Assembly: GCF_014203015.1 (NCBI RefSeq) | Contig: NZ_JACHIB010000019.1 | Location: 1-64,000, forward strand | DNA: 64,000 nt | DNA from: Castellaniella defragrans | GTDB lineage: Bacteria; Pseudomonadota; Gammaproteobacteria; Burkholderiales; Burkholderiaceae_B | Reading direction: 5' to 3' | Shown: piece by piece, positions 28,376-37,751 of the stretch | How positions within the stretch are numbered: position 1 is the first letter of the stretch | Layout: each line of letters starts with the position of its first letter | Notes under the pieces: model-generated | What the model was told of the DNA's origin: nothing | The model's input: the letters and a program-made list of their open reading frames with translations, nothing else | Databases searched by the model: none | Made by a program: the position numbers and the translations under genes

Positions 28376-29077
28376 CTATTCGCGGTTGCCGCCGAAGATG
28401 CCCAGCAGCATGAGCAGGTTGGCGAAGATGTTGTACAGGTCCAGGTAGACCGCCAGGGTGGCGGAGACGTAGTTGGTTTCGCCGCCCTGGACGATGCGCT
28501 GCAGGTCGACCAGCAGGAAGGCCGAGAAGATGCCGATGGCCAGCACCGACAGGGTCAGCATCAGGGCCGGGAGCTGCAGGAAGATGTTGGCCACCATGGC
28601 GACCAGCAGCAGCACCACGCCCACGAACAGGAATTTCTGCAGATGGGTGAAGTCGCGCTTGGTGGTGGTGGCGACGGCGGCCATGACGCCGAACACCGCC
28701 GCGGTGCCGCCGAAGGCCAGCATGATCAGCTGGGCGCCGTTGCCCAGGCCCAGGACGTGGCCCAGCAGGCGCGACAGCATCACGCCCATGAAGAACGTGA
28801 AGCCCAGCAGCAGGGCGACCCCCAGCGAGGAGTTCTTGTTGCGTTCGATCATGAACATCAGGCCGATGGCGCCGACCAGGAAGATCAGCGTGCTGATGCC
28901 GGGGCTGGTGGCCATGGCCTGGTTCATGCCGAAGGACAGGCCGACGGCGGCCCCCAGGACCGTGGGGATCAGCGACAGCGCGAGCAGCCAGTAGGTGTTG
29001 CGCAGGACGCGGTTGCGGACGGCGGCCGGTGCGGCGTAGGCGCCGGCGTTGGGAAGCGTGTGGCGGAAGTCGGTCAT
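28376..29077 (-). CDS. Bax inhibitor-1/YccA family membrane protein
   Basis: A 233-residue protein with seven hydrophobic segments. The family features are the RNTYWLLALSLIPT start, LGFTFFMGVMLSRLLG, and the C-terminal block YVSATLAVYLDLYNIFANLLMLLG with Asp in the last helices. YccA-like members modulate the FtsH protease; related eukaryotic proteins are calcium leak channels. Start ATG 29077 was taken because it begins with the soluble MTDFRHTLPN leader. The upstream minus strand has TGGACG-18 bp-TAAGAT as a possible promoter. Convergent with rarD. Confidence 0.88.
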   Translation of the reverse strand: MTDFRHTLPNAGAYAAPAAVRNRVLRNTYWLLALSLIPTVLGAAVGLSFGMNQAMATSPGISTLIFLVGAIGLMFMIERNKNSSLGVALLLGFTFFMGVMLSRLLGHVLGLGNGAQLIMLAFGGTAAVFGVMAAVATTTKRDFTHLQKFLFVGVVLLLVAMVANIFLQLPALMLTLSVLAIGIFSAFLLVDLQRIVQGGETNYVSATLAVYLDLYNIFANLLMLLGIFGGNRE

Positions 29078-29232
29078 GATGGCGGATTCCTGTGGTGCGT
29101 GGGGCCGGCGCGAAACGCCGGCTGGAATGACTCCAATCTTACAACAAGCTGAACGGTATCGTCCATGCGAGGAAGACATCGTCCGGCACCCTCCCGGAAG
29201 GCCGGGACGGGGTGGTTCAAGGACTTGGACAC

Positions 29233-29694
29233 TCAGCCGCCGGGATGGTTCCCCACGGCGGGGTGGTCGGCCGGCAGGCGGTGGCCCCGCACCTCGTGGC
29301 CGGCCTGCTGGTACAGGGACCAGCGGCGCCGGGCGGCCTGAATGTCGGCCTCGTGGCCGGAGACGATTTCCAGGATGCGCTCGAAGCGTTCGGCCCGCGG
29401 CGGGCAGTCCAGGTCCAGGTTCAGCAGCCAGCCCAGGGGCGGCGTGCCGGCCAGGGTCTCGGCATCGGCCACCAGGACCACATCGGCCTGGCCGGCCAGG
29501 GGATCGCCGGCCAGGGCATGCGGGATGAAGCTGGCCGGCTCGAATTCCCAGAGCAGGGCGTCGAAGCGCTGCAGGCGGCGCGCGTCGGTGCAGTACACCA
29601 GCAGCCGGCGGCCGGCGCCGACGTGGCGCGCCGCCGTGCGGCAGGCCATGCGCAGCCGGTGCGCCGCGCCGTAGGCGAAATCCACCCGGGTCAT
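29233..29694 (-). CDS. holC: DNA polymerase III subunit chi
   Basis: A 153-residue clamp-loader accessory protein that links the polymerase to SSB. Family blocks are [38 protein letters not shown], and [10 protein letters not shown]; it ends with an extra His/Pro-rich tail. The start ATG overlaps the pepA stop (ATGA). A strong hairpin without a U-tract (29187-29214) lies just after its stop. Confidence 0.9.
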   Translation of the reverse strand: MTRVDFAYGAAHRLRMACRTAARHVGAGRRLLVYCTDARRLQRFDALLWEFEPASFIPHALAGDPLAGQADVVLVADAETLAGTPPLGWLLNLDLDCPPRAERFERILEIVSGHEADIQAARRRWSLYQQAGHEVRGHRLPADHPAVGNHPGG

Positions 29695-31205
29695 GCGGCC
29701 GCGGGCGCCTGCGCCGGGCACTGGCCCAGCAGGTAGCTCACCAGCAGGGGCACGGGGCGGCCGGTGGCGCCCTTCTGCTTGCCTTCGTGCCAGGCGGTGC
29801 CGGCGATGTCCAGGTGCGCCCAGGGGTACTTGCCGGTGAAGCGCGAGAGGAAGCAGGCGGCGGTCACCGAGCCGGCGGGCCGGCCGCCGATGTTGGCCAT
29901 GTCGGCGAAATTGGATTTCAGGAGATCCTGGTAGGCATCGTCCAGGGGCATGCGCCAGGCCGGGTCCAGCGCCCGGCGGCCGGCGGCGAGCAGGTCCGTG
30001 GCCAGGGTCTCGTCCTGGGTGAACAGGCCGCTGTTGACGTGGCCCAGGGCGATCACGCAGGCGCCGGTCAGGGTGGCGACGTCGATCACCGCGGCGGGCT
30101 TGAAGCGTTCCGCGTAGGTCAGGGCGTCGCACAGGATCAGGCGGCCCTCGGCGTCGGTGTTGAGGATCTCGATGGTGCGGCCCGACATGCTGGTGACGAT
30201 GTCGCCGGGCTTGTTGGCCGTGCCGCTGGGCAGGTTCTCGCAGCTGGGGACGATGCCGATGATCTCGCGCGGCAGGTTCAGCTCGGCCACGGCGCGCATC
30301 GTGCCCAGCACGCTGGCGGCGCCGCACATGTCGAATTTCATTTCGTCCATGCCCGGGCCGGGCTTGAGCGAGATGCCGCCGGCGTCGAAGGTGATGCCCT
30401 TGCCCACCAGCACGATGGGGGCGGCCTTGCGGGCGGCGGCCCCGGCCGGGGTGTGGCGCAGGACGATGAAGGCGGGGGGCTCGGCCGAGCCGCGCGCCAC
30501 CGACAGGAACGAGCCCATCTTGAGGGCCTCGATCTTTTTCTGGTCCAGCACTTCGGCCTTCAGGGTCTTGAACTGCTTGGCCAGGCTGCGCGCCGTATTG
30601 CCCAGGTAGGTGGGGGTGCAGACGTTGGGGGGCAGGTCGCCCAGCAGGCGGGCGAGGTTCATGCCCGCGCCGATGGCCGCGCCCTGGTCCAGGCCGACGC
30701 GCGCGCGGGCGGCCTGGCCGCGGCCCAGGTGCAGGACGAAGGCGCGCAGCTTGGCCGCGGGCTTGGGCTTGCTGAAGGTGGTGTCGTAGCGGTAGGTGGC
30801 GGCGCTGGCCGATTGCGCGGCCGTGCGGGCGCAGTCGGCGACGTCGGCGTCGGCGCAGGGCAGGGCGCACAGGGTGGAGACCGCGTGACCGACGCCGGCG
30901 CGCACGCAATAGGCGGCCAGGGCCTCGTGGGCGCGCGCCAGGGTGGCCGCCGGGAGGCGTTCCTGGGCGCCCAGCCCGAGTAAAATGACGCGTTCGGCGG
31001 CGATGCCGGCGGGGGCGTGCAGCGTCAGGATGGCGCCGGGGGTGGCATCGAATTCCGCCTTGGCGATGGCCCGGATCGCGCCCTTGGACGCCTGGTCCAG
31101 GGCCTCGGCCGCGGGGCTCAGGACGCCGTCCTGGAACACGCCCACGGCCAGGGCCTGGGTCTTCAGCGTGTGCAGGGATGCCGACGTCGTTGTGCTAAAT
31201 TCCAT
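29691..31205 (-). CDS. pepA: leucyl aminopeptidase (cytosol aminopeptidase)
   Basis: A 504-residue M17 metallopeptidase that releases N-terminal residues; homologs also bind DNA in Xer recombination and carAB control. The metal centre is built from [20 protein letters not shown] (Lys, Asp), [13 protein letters not shown] (Asp) and the signature [17 protein letters not shown] (Asp, Glu, Arg). The N-terminal macro-like domain spans about 1-165. AAGGA lies 7 nt before the ATG. Divergent from lptF across 60 bp and coupled to holC. Confidence 0.97.
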   Translation of the reverse strand: MEFSTTTSASLHTLKTQALAVGVFQDGVLSPAAEALDQASKGAIRAIAKAEFDATPGAILTLHAPAGIAAERVILLGLGAQERLPAATLARAHEALAAYCVRAGVGHAVSTLCALPCADADVADCARTAAQSASAATYRYDTTFSKPKPAAKLRAFVLHLGRGQAARARVGLDQGAAIGAGMNLARLLGDLPPNVCTPTYLGNTARSLAKQFKTLKAEVLDQKKIEALKMGSFLSVARGSAEPPAFIVLRHTPAGAAARKAAPIVLVGKGITFDAGGISLKPGPGMDEMKFDMCGAASVLGTMRAVAELNLPREIIGIVPSCENLPSGTANKPGDIVTSMSGRTIEILNTDAEGRLILCDALTYAERFKPAAVIDVATLTGACVIALGHVNSGLFTQDETLATDLLAAGRRALDPAWRMPLDDAYQDLLKSNFADMANIGGRPAGSVTAACFLSRFTGKYPWAHLDIAGTAWHEGKQKGATGRPVPLLVSYLLGQCPAQAPAAA

Positions 31206-31265
31206 TCGTTTTCCTTGGGTCCGGTGGATTCGGGGATCAGACGGTCCATTATTCCGCATTTTTCC

Positions 31266-32381
31266 ATGACATTGTTCAAGCGCGCCGTCTTTTCCGAGAT
31301 CACCAGCCACGCGGGCATCGTGTTTTCCACCCTGCTGGTGGTGTGGCTGAGCGTGCTGATCGTGCGCCTGCTGGGCGAGGCCGCCAACGGCGACATCGGC
31401 GCCAACGTGGTGCTGGGCCTGGCGGCCTTTTCCAGCATCACCGCGCTGCCGGTGATCCTGTCGGTGTCCCTGTTCGTGGCGGTGCTGACCACCGTCACGC
31501 GCAGCTACCGCGAGTCGGAGATGGCCGTCTGGTTCGCCAGCGGCCTGTCGCTGGCCCAGTGGCTGCGTCCGGTGATGCGCTTCGCCCTGCCGGTGGCGGC
31601 CGTGGTGGCGGTGCTGACCCTGTCCGCCTCGCCCTGGGCCTATGGCCAGATCGCCGAATACCGCCAGCGCTTCGAGCAGCGTTCCGACCTGTCCAAGGTC
31701 TCGGCCGGCCAGTTCATTGAGACCGACGACGGGCGGCGGGTCTTCTTCGCCGAATCGCCCACCCGGCCGGACGACGAGCTGGGCCGGGTGGTGGCGCGCA
31801 TCATCGAGCCCGAATGGCTCAGCGTGGTCACGGCCGAAAGCGCCGCCATCCGCACCGAGCCCAACGGCGACCGCTTCCTGGTGCTGGGGCCGGGCCACCG
31901 CTACGATCTCAAGCCGGGCTCGCCCGAGATCCGGCTGCTGAACTTCGACCGCTACGGCGTGCGCATCGAGAGCCGCACCGACCCCGGAGCCCTGGAAGCC
32001 AGGCGCCAGGAGGCCCTGCAGCAGATCAAGGCGCGCCCGACCCTGGACCTGGTCGCCCTGGGCGACCCCGAATCCATGTCGCAGCTGATGTGGCGGCTGT
32101 CGCTGCCGCTGGCGGTGCTGAACCTCGCCCTCATCGCCCTGCCGCTGGGGGCGGTGAATCCGCGCCTGGGGCGTTCGGGCGACCTGCTGATCGCCGGCCT
32201 GCTGGCGCTGCTGTACATGAATCTCATCAATCTGTCGCGCGGCTGGATCGCCAACGGCGTGCTGTCGTTCGGGGTCGGCCTGTGGCTGGTGCACGTCGCC
32301 TTCCTGGCCCTGGGCCTGGGGCTGATGTGGCGGCGCCTGCGCATGCCTCGGCCCAGGCGGCGCAGGATCCGGGCGGCCTGA
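31266..32381 (+). CDS. lptF: LPS export permease LptF
   Basis: A 371-residue permease of the LptB2FG complex that extracts lipopolysaccharide from the inner membrane. Layout: N-terminal membrane segments ([54 protein letters not shown]), a periplasmic beta-jellyroll about 125-260 ([27 protein letters not shown]), and C-terminal segments from about 275, ending in a basic RRRIRAA tail. Its partner lptG normally follows directly; here the next gene is a convergent LysR regulator, so lptG must be elsewhere. Divergent from pepA, as usual. Confidence 0.93.
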   Translation: MTLFKRAVFSEITSHAGIVFSTLLVVWLSVLIVRLLGEAANGDIGANVVLGLAAFSSITALPVILSVSLFVAVLTTVTRSYRESEMAVWFASGLSLAQWLRPVMRFALPVAAVVAVLTLSASPWAYGQIAEYRQRFEQRSDLSKVSAGQFIETDDGRRVFFAESPTRPDDELGRVVARIIEPEWLSVVTAESAAIRTEPNGDRFLVLGPGHRYDLKPGSPEIRLLNFDRYGVRIESRTDPGALEARRQEALQQIKARPTLDLVALGDPESMSQLMWRLSLPLAVLNLALIALPLGAVNPRLGRSGDLLIAGLLALLYMNLINLSRGWIANGVLSFGVGLWLVHVAFLALGLGLMWRRLRMPRPRRRRIRAA

Positions 32382-32471
32382 CGACCCGGATTCCGCCCGA
32401 CGCGGGCCGCCGGCCGCGCGCGGCGACCCCCGGGACGTGCGCTTCGCGCGCAGGTTCGCCCGCGGGGCGGC

Positions 32472-33446
32472 TCAGGCGGCCGCCGGCGCGGCGCGGCGCC
32501 CCGGGGCGTAGGACGGCGTCCAGTCGCCGGCGGGAGTGCGCAGTTCGCGGGCGCGGCCCTGCAGCAGGTCGCGGTTCAGCGCCACGGCCTGCTTCAGGTA
32601 GTCCCACAGGGCCATCACGCGGCGCGTGCGGCGCAGGTCCTCGTGGCAGTACATCCAGAAACTGCGCGTGACCAGGATCGAGTCGGCCAGCACGGGCTCC
32701 AGGCGCTCGTCCTGCGCCGCCAGGAAGCAGGGCAGGATCGCCAGCGCCTGGCCGCCCAGGGCGGCGTGGTACTGGGCCAGCACGCTGGTGCTGCGGAACA
32801 CCACGCGCGAAGGCTGCACCAGGTCGTCCAGGTAGCGCAGCCGGTCGCTGAACAGCAGCTCGTCCACGTAGCCGATGAAGGTATGCCGGCCCAGGTCCGC
32901 CTGGCGCCGGATCGGCGCGTGGCGCGCCAGGTAGTCGCGGGTGCCGTACAGCCGCAGGCTGTAGTCGGCCAGCTTGGTGCACAGGTAGGGGCCGCGCTGG
33001 GGGCGTTCGAGCGCGATGGCGATATCGGCCTCGCGCTTGGACAGGCTGATGAAGCGCGGCACCGGCATGATGTCCAGCGTCATCGCCGGGTGGCGGCGCT
33101 GGAAATCCACCATCAGGGGAGTCAGGACCGTGCTGCCGAAGCCTTCCGTGGAGCCGATGCGCAGGTGGCCGGAAGGCATCTGGGCGGCGCCGGACAGGGA
33201 TTCGCGGGCCGCCAGCAGGGTGCTTTCCACCTGCTCGGCGTGGGCGAAGAAGCGCAGGCCTTCCTCGGTGGGGGTGTAGCCGCTGGCGCGGGATTTCTCG
33301 AACAGCGTCACGCCCAGGTCCTGCTCCAGCGCGCGGATGCGCCGCGTGACGGTGCTGTGCCGCACGCCCAGGCGCTGCGCGGCGGCGCTGGCCCGCTGCG
33401 TGCGGGCGACTTCCAGGAAATAGCGGATCGCGTCCCAGTCGGCCAT
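32472..33446 (-). CDS. LysR-type transcriptional regulator
   Basis: A 324-residue regulator. The N-terminal winged helix is DWDAIRYFLEVARTQRASAA then RLGVRHSTVTRRIRALEQDL, and the effector domain begins near 90 (SGHLRIGSTEGFGSTVLTPL). ATG 33446 was chosen because AGGGGGA lies 6-8 nt upstream. It is divergent from the binding-protein/mmsA pair across 275 bp and most likely controls that pair; the inducer is unknown, plausibly a semialdehyde or precursor of the MmsA pathway. Confidence 0.9.
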   Translation of the reverse strand: MADWDAIRYFLEVARTQRASAAAQRLGVRHSTVTRRIRALEQDLGVTLFEKSRASGYTPTEEGLRFFAHAEQVESTLLAARESLSGAAQMPSGHLRIGSTEGFGSTVLTPLMVDFQRRHPAMTLDIMPVPRFISLSKREADIAIALERPQRGPYLCTKLADYSLRLYGTRDYLARHAPIRRQADLGRHTFIGYVDELLFSDRLRYLDDLVQPSRVVFRSTSVLAQYHAALGGQALAILPCFLAAQDERLEPVLADSILVTRSFWMYCHEDLRRTRRVMALWDYLKQAVALNRDLLQGRARELRTPAGDWTPSYAPGRRAAPAAA

Positions 33447-33469
33447 GGTGTTCCCCCTGCACGTTTCCT

Positions 33470-33528
33470 TGTGCAATTATCGTCAACGAATGTGCAAATA
33501 TTTTGATGGTAATAAGTTTTTTACACAA
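33470..33528. promoter_or_regulatory. candidate LysR operator region
   Basis: The heptamer TGTGCAA occurs twice, at 33470-33476 and 33491-33497, exactly 21 bp or two helical turns apart. A related inverted copy TTACACAA lies at 33521-33528. The stretch is markedly A/T-rich for this genome and lies 24-82 bp upstream of the LysR start codon. Promoter boxes could not be assigned confidently. Confidence 0.45.
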
Positions 33529-33721
33529 CTAAACTGGGCCAGGGAGCAAGGGAACCTTTGCCCGGATGCGCCGAGGCACGCGGCGCGAGACCCGTCCGGA
33601 GGTTTCCTATTCCTCATCCCGCCGCGCAGACGGCGGACCTGCGGACCCGCCGGACGCGCCCGGCATGCGCGCGGCGCGCGGACGTGTCCACGGGACCCCC
33701 AACGACAACGGAGACAAGACC

Positions 33722-34936
33722 ATGCAGAGATTCACCCCCACCCTGGCGGCGGCCCTGTGCGCCACCGCGATGTCCCTGTCCGTTTCGCAGGCGGCGACCC
33801 CGCCCGTCAAGATCGGGGTGCTGACCGACATGTCCGGCACCTACGCGTCCATGGGCGGCATGGGCTCGGTGGCGGCCGCGCAGCTGGCCATCGACGACTG
33901 CCTGAAGGCCGAGTGCAAGGACATGAAGATCGAGCTGGTCTCGGCCGACAACCAGAACAAGGCGGACGTGGGGGCGGCGCGCGCCCGCGAGTGGTTCGAC
34001 CGCGACGGGGTGACGGCGATCGCCGACCTGACCAATTCCGCGGTGGCCCTGGCGGTGCAGAACATCGCACGCGAAAAGAACAAGGTGGTGATGTTCTCCG
34101 GCCCGGCCACCACGGACCTGACCAACAAGAACTGCTCGCCGGTGGGCTTCCACTGGATGTTCGACGTGTATTCGCAGTCGATCGGCGGCGTCAAGGCCAT
34201 GTTCGACAAGGGCGGCAAGTCCTGGTTCTTCATCACGGTGGACTACGCCTTCGGCCACTCCCTGGAAAAGGGCGCCTCCGACATGGTCAAGGCCCTGGGC
34301 GGCACGGTCAAGGGCTCCGTCCCGCATCCGCTGAACGCGCCCGACTTCGCCTCCTACCTGCTGCAGGCGCAGAGCTCCGGCGCCCAGGTCGTGGCCCTGG
34401 CCAACGGCGGCCAGGACACCGTCAACGCGATCAAGCAGGCGCGCGAATTCGGCATCGTCAAGGGCGGCCAGCGCCTGGCGTCCCTGCTGGTGTTCCTGTC
34501 CGATCTGCGCGCGCTGGGCCTGGAAAACGCCCAGGGCCTGAGCTACGTGGACGGCTTCTACTGGGATTTCGACGACGCCTCGCGCGCCTGGTCCGACCGC
34601 TTCGCCCAGGCCTACCAGGGCAAGAAGCCCACCATGACGCAGGCCGGCGTGTATTCCAGCGTGCGGCATTACCTGAAGGCCGTGGCGGCCACCGGCTCCA
34701 CCCAGGGCGACACGGTGGCGGCGAAGATGCGCGAGATCCCGATCCAGGATCCGATCATGCACAATGCCTCGATCCGTCCCGATGGCCGGGTGATCCACGA
34801 CATGTACCTGTACGAGGTCAAGACCCCCGCCGAATCCAAGGGCGAATGGGACCTGTCCAAGCTGGTGGCCACGATCCCGGCCCAGGACGCCTTCCAGCCC
34901 CTGTCGGCCTCGACCTGCCCGCTGGTCAAGCATTGA
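33722..34936 (+). CDS. ABC transporter substrate-binding protein, type-1 (Liv-like), orphan
   Basis: A 404-residue periplasmic protein with signal peptide (MQRFTPTLAAALCATAMSLS, cleavage after SQA). The fold is the Leu/Ile/Val-type bilobed family: PVKIGVLTDMSGTYASMGG, KIELVSADNQNKADVGAAR, SWFFITVDYAFGHSLEKGA, and VHDMYLYEVK-like C-terminal strands. No permease or ATPase lies beside it. It is followed after 122 bp by mmsA, so its ligand may be an acid or amino acid feeding that enzyme. Upstream GGAGAC serves as ribosome-binding site. Confidence 0.9.
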   Translation: MQRFTPTLAAALCATAMSLSVSQAATPPVKIGVLTDMSGTYASMGGMGSVAAAQLAIDDCLKAECKDMKIELVSADNQNKADVGAARAREWFDRDGVTAIADLTNSAVALAVQNIAREKNKVVMFSGPATTDLTNKNCSPVGFHWMFDVYSQSIGGVKAMFDKGGKSWFFITVDYAFGHSLEKGASDMVKALGGTVKGSVPHPLNAPDFASYLLQAQSSGAQVVALANGGQDTVNAIKQAREFGIVKGGQRLASLLVFLSDLRALGLENAQGLSYVDGFYWDFDDASRAWSDRFAQAYQGKKPTMTQAGVYSSVRHYLKAVAATGSTQGDTVAAKMREIPIQDPIMHNASIRPDGRVIHDMYLYEVKTPAESKGEWDLSKLVATIPAQDAFQPLSASTCPLVKH

Positions 34937-35058
34937 ACCGGGCCCCGGGGCCGATACCGGACCGGACCCGGGCCCGATACCGATTTCCGCTTTGTTCCGC
35001 TTTGTTCCACTTTGACGAACGTCACCGGACGTTCACCGAATCTACCCAGGAGGTTTTA

Positions 35059-36552
35059 ATGAGCGACATCCCACGCGTCCCGCTGCTGATCGGCGGGAAA
35101 CTCGTCCAGTCCGAAACCACGGAATGGCGCGACGTCATCGATCCGGCGACCCAGGAAGTGGTCGCGCGGGTGCCTTTCGCCACGCCGGCCGAAGTCGAGC
35201 GGGCGGTGGCCGATTCCAAGGAGGCCTTCAAGACCTGGCGCAACACCAGCCAGGCCAAGCGCCGCCAGATCATGGTGGATTTCGCCCAGCTGCTGCGGGA
35301 ACACACCCCGAAGATCGCCGAGGCCATTTCCCGCGAGCACGGCAAGACCCTGCCGGATGCCGAGGGCGAGGTCGCGCGCGGCCTGGAAGGCGTGGACCAC
35401 GCCGCGTCGGCCCACACCCTGCAGCTGGGCGACTATGCCGAAAATGCCGCCACCGGCATCGACGTCTATTCGGTCATCCAGCCCCTGGGCGTGTGCGCTG
35501 GGATCACGGCCTTCAACTTCCCCGTGATGCTGCCGTGCTGGATGTTCCCCATCGCCGTCACCTGCGGCAACACCTTCGTCTACAAGCCTTCCGAGCAGGA
35601 TCCCACGGCTTCGCTGATGGTGGCCCAGCTGGCCCTGGAAGCTGGCCTGCCGCCCGGGGTGCTGAACGTGGTGCACGGCGGCGCGGACGTGGCCAACGCC
35701 CTGTGCGACCATCCCGACATCAAGGCCGTGTCCTTCATCGGCTCGACCCGCGTCGGCACGGAGATCTACCGCCGTTCCTCGCACGCCGGCAAGCGCTGCC
35801 AGGCCATGATGGGCGCCAAGAACCACAGCGTCATCATGCCCGACGCCGACCGCGAGGCCGCCCTGAACTCGATGCTGGGCGCCGCCTTCGGCGCGGCCGG
35901 CGAGCGCTGCATGGCGATCTCCGTGCTGGTGCTGGTGGGCGAGGCGCAGAAGTGGCTGCCCGACTTCGTCGAGCGCGCGCGCAAGCTGAAGGTCAACATC
36001 GGCCTCGACCGCCAGGCGGACCTGGGCCCGCTGATCTCGCCCGCCGCCAAGCAGCGCGTCGAGGGCCTGATCCAGAAGGGCGTGGACGAAGGCGCCGAGC
36101 TGCTGCTCGACGGCCGCGGCATCCAGGTGGCCGGGTATGAAAAGGGCAACTTCGTCGGGCCGACGGTGTTCAGCGGCGTGAAGCCCGACATGAGCATCTA
36201 CCGCGAGGAAATCTTCGGGCCGGTGCTGTCGGTGGTGCTGGTGGACACGCTGGAAGAGGCGGTGGAGTTCATCAACGCCAATCCCAACGGCAACGGCACC
36301 TCGATCTTCACGCAGGACGGCGGCCATGCCCGCTACTTCCAGAACAACATCGACGTCGGCCAGGTCGGGATCAACATCCCCATCCCGGTGCCGGTGGCCT
36401 GGTTCAGCTTCACCGGCTCGCGCGCCTCGAAGCTGGGCGACCTGGGCCCCAACGGCCGCCAGTCGGTCTACTTCTGGACCCAGACCAAGACTGTGACCGC
36501 CCGCTGGCAGGCCCATCCGCGCGAGGTCAACACCACGATCTCGATGAAGTAG
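35059..36552 (+). CDS. mmsA: methylmalonate-semialdehyde dehydrogenase (CoA-acylating)
   Basis: A 497-residue aldehyde dehydrogenase that converts methylmalonate or malonate semialdehyde to propionyl- or acetyl-CoA with release of CO2. It acts in valine, beta-alanine, inositol or pyrimidine breakdown. Blocks are GVCAGITAFNFPVMLPCWMF, FIGSTRVGTEIYRR, and the catalytic Cys in GAAGERCMAISVLV. The family-specific PIPVPVAWFSFTGSRASKLG lies near the C-terminus. A very strong Shine-Dalgarno CCAGGAGG stands before the ATG. Followed by a clear terminator. Confidence 0.96.
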   Translation: MSDIPRVPLLIGGKLVQSETTEWRDVIDPATQEVVARVPFATPAEVERAVADSKEAFKTWRNTSQAKRRQIMVDFAQLLREHTPKIAEAISREHGKTLPDAEGEVARGLEGVDHAASAHTLQLGDYAENAATGIDVYSVIQPLGVCAGITAFNFPVMLPCWMFPIAVTCGNTFVYKPSEQDPTASLMVAQLALEAGLPPGVLNVVHGGADVANALCDHPDIKAVSFIGSTRVGTEIYRRSSHAGKRCQAMMGAKNHSVIMPDADREAALNSMLGAAFGAAGERCMAISVLVLVGEAQKWLPDFVERARKLKVNIGLDRQADLGPLISPAAKQRVEGLIQKGVDEGAELLLDGRGIQVAGYEKGNFVGPTVFSGVKPDMSIYREEIFGPVLSVVLVDTLEEAVEFINANPNGNGTSIFTQDGGHARYFQNNIDVGQVGINIPIPVPVAWFSFTGSRASKLGDLGPNGRQSVYFWTQTKTVTARWQAHPREVNTTISMK

Positions 36553-36571
36553 GCTCGCGCCGCGGGCCAGC

Positions 36572-36600
36572 ACTCCGGCCTTCGCGCCGGAGTTTTCTTT
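36572..36600 (+). terminator. rho-independent terminator after mmsA
   Basis: An 8-bp stem ACTCCGGC / GCCGGAGT with a 6-base loop is followed by TTTCTTT, 19 bp beyond the mmsA stop. Confidence 0.9.
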
Positions 36601-36738
36601 GGTGCGCTCGGCGCGCGCCGGCCCGGAGGCGCCCGGCGTCCCCCGGCGCCCGGCCCGGGATGCCGTCCGGCAGGCCGCCAGGACACCGTCCGGGGCCCTC
36701 CCGCCCCCGGAACCTAAACTAATAACAAAAAATCATAT

Positions 36739-36764
36739 GAACCAGGTTCTATATTACATATAAT
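36739..36764 (+). promoter_or_regulatory. promoter and dyad before the CysB-type regulator
   Basis: A perfect -10 TATAAT at 36759-36764 has no good -35 but lies next to the dyad GAACC-A-GGTTC (36739-36749) in a strongly A/T-rich stretch (36715-36775). The layout suggests autoregulation by the LysR protein that starts at 36789. Confidence 0.5.
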
Positions 36765-36788
36765 GGCTCTTCCTATAGGGCCATCGTC

Positions 36789-37751
36789 ATGAACCTGCAG
36801 CAATTCCGTTTTGTCCGCGAAACGATCCGGCGCAACTTCAACCTGACCGAAGCCGCCCGTTCGCTGTACACGTCCCAGCCGGGGGTGTCCAAGGCCATCA
36901 TCGAATTCGAGGACGAGCTCGGTGTGCGGATCTTCGAGCGGCACGGCAAGCGCCTCAAGGGCCTGACCAAGCCGGGTCAGGCCGTGTCGGCGGTCATCGA
37001 CCGCATCATGCGCGAGGTGGACAACCTGAAGAAGGTGAGCGACGAATTCGCCCAGCGCGACGAAGGCTCCCTGGTCATCGCCTGCACCCATACCCAGGCC
37101 CGCTACCTGCTGCCGCGCGTGATCCCGGCGTTCCGCGCGCGCTTCCCCAAGGTCCACGTGTCCCTGGCCGAAGGCAACCCCGAGCACCTGGCCAGGCTGG
37201 TCCTGCACGAACAGGCGGACCTGGCCATCGCCACCGAGACCCTGGCCCAGACCCCGGGCCTGGTGGCCCTGCCGGTGTACGCCTGGGAGCACACCCTGGT
37301 GGTGCCGCCCGACCATCCCCTGACCGAACTGACCTCCAGCGCCGCGCGCAACCTGTCGCTGGATCACCTGGCCAAATACCCCATCGTCACCTACGACCGG
37401 GCGTTCTCGGGCCGGCGCGCCATCGACGCGGCCTTCGAGCGGGCCGGGATCGAGCCCGACATCGTGCTCGAAGCCATCGACGCCGACGTCATCAAGACCT
37501 ACGCCGACATCGGCCTGGGCATCGGCATCATCGCCGGCATGGCCTTCGACCCGCGCCGCGACAAGGGCCTGGTCGGCCTGCCCGCCGGCCACCTGTTCGG
37601 CCGGCACACCACCAGCGTGGCGATCAAGCGCGGCGTGTTCCTGCGCGATTTCGTCTACGTGCTGATGGAGATGCTGGCGCCGGAACTGACGCGCGACGTG
37701 GTGTCCGAGGCCGTCGCGCAGCCCGCCCCGCCGGTCCGCGACGCGGCTTAG
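36789..37751 (+). CDS. CysB-family LysR-type transcriptional regulator
   Basis: A 320-residue regulator. The winged helix is MNLQQFRFVRETIRRNFNLT with TSQPGVSKAIIEFEDELG, the exact style of CysB/Cbl. The effector domain keeps CysB-like blocks (CTHTQARYLLPRVIPAFRAR, DADVIKTYADIGLGIGIIAG). CysB proteins sense sulfur status through O- or N-acetylserine. Whether this copy governs sulfur genes or the convergent liv operon cannot be told. Its TAG stop overlaps the stop of livF on the other strand (37748-37751). Confidence 0.9.
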   Translation: MNLQQFRFVRETIRRNFNLTEAARSLYTSQPGVSKAIIEFEDELGVRIFERHGKRLKGLTKPGQAVSAVIDRIMREVDNLKKVSDEFAQRDEGSLVIACTHTQARYLLPRVIPAFRARFPKVHVSLAEGNPEHLARLVLHEQADLAIATETLAQTPGLVALPVYAWEHTLVVPPDHPLTELTSSAARNLSLDHLAKYPIVTYDRAFSGRRAIDAAFERAGIEPDIVLEAIDADVIKTYADIGLGIGIIAGMAFDPRRDKGLVGLPAGHLFGRHTTSVAIKRGVFLRDFVYVLMEMLAPELTRDVVSEAVAQPAPPVRDAA

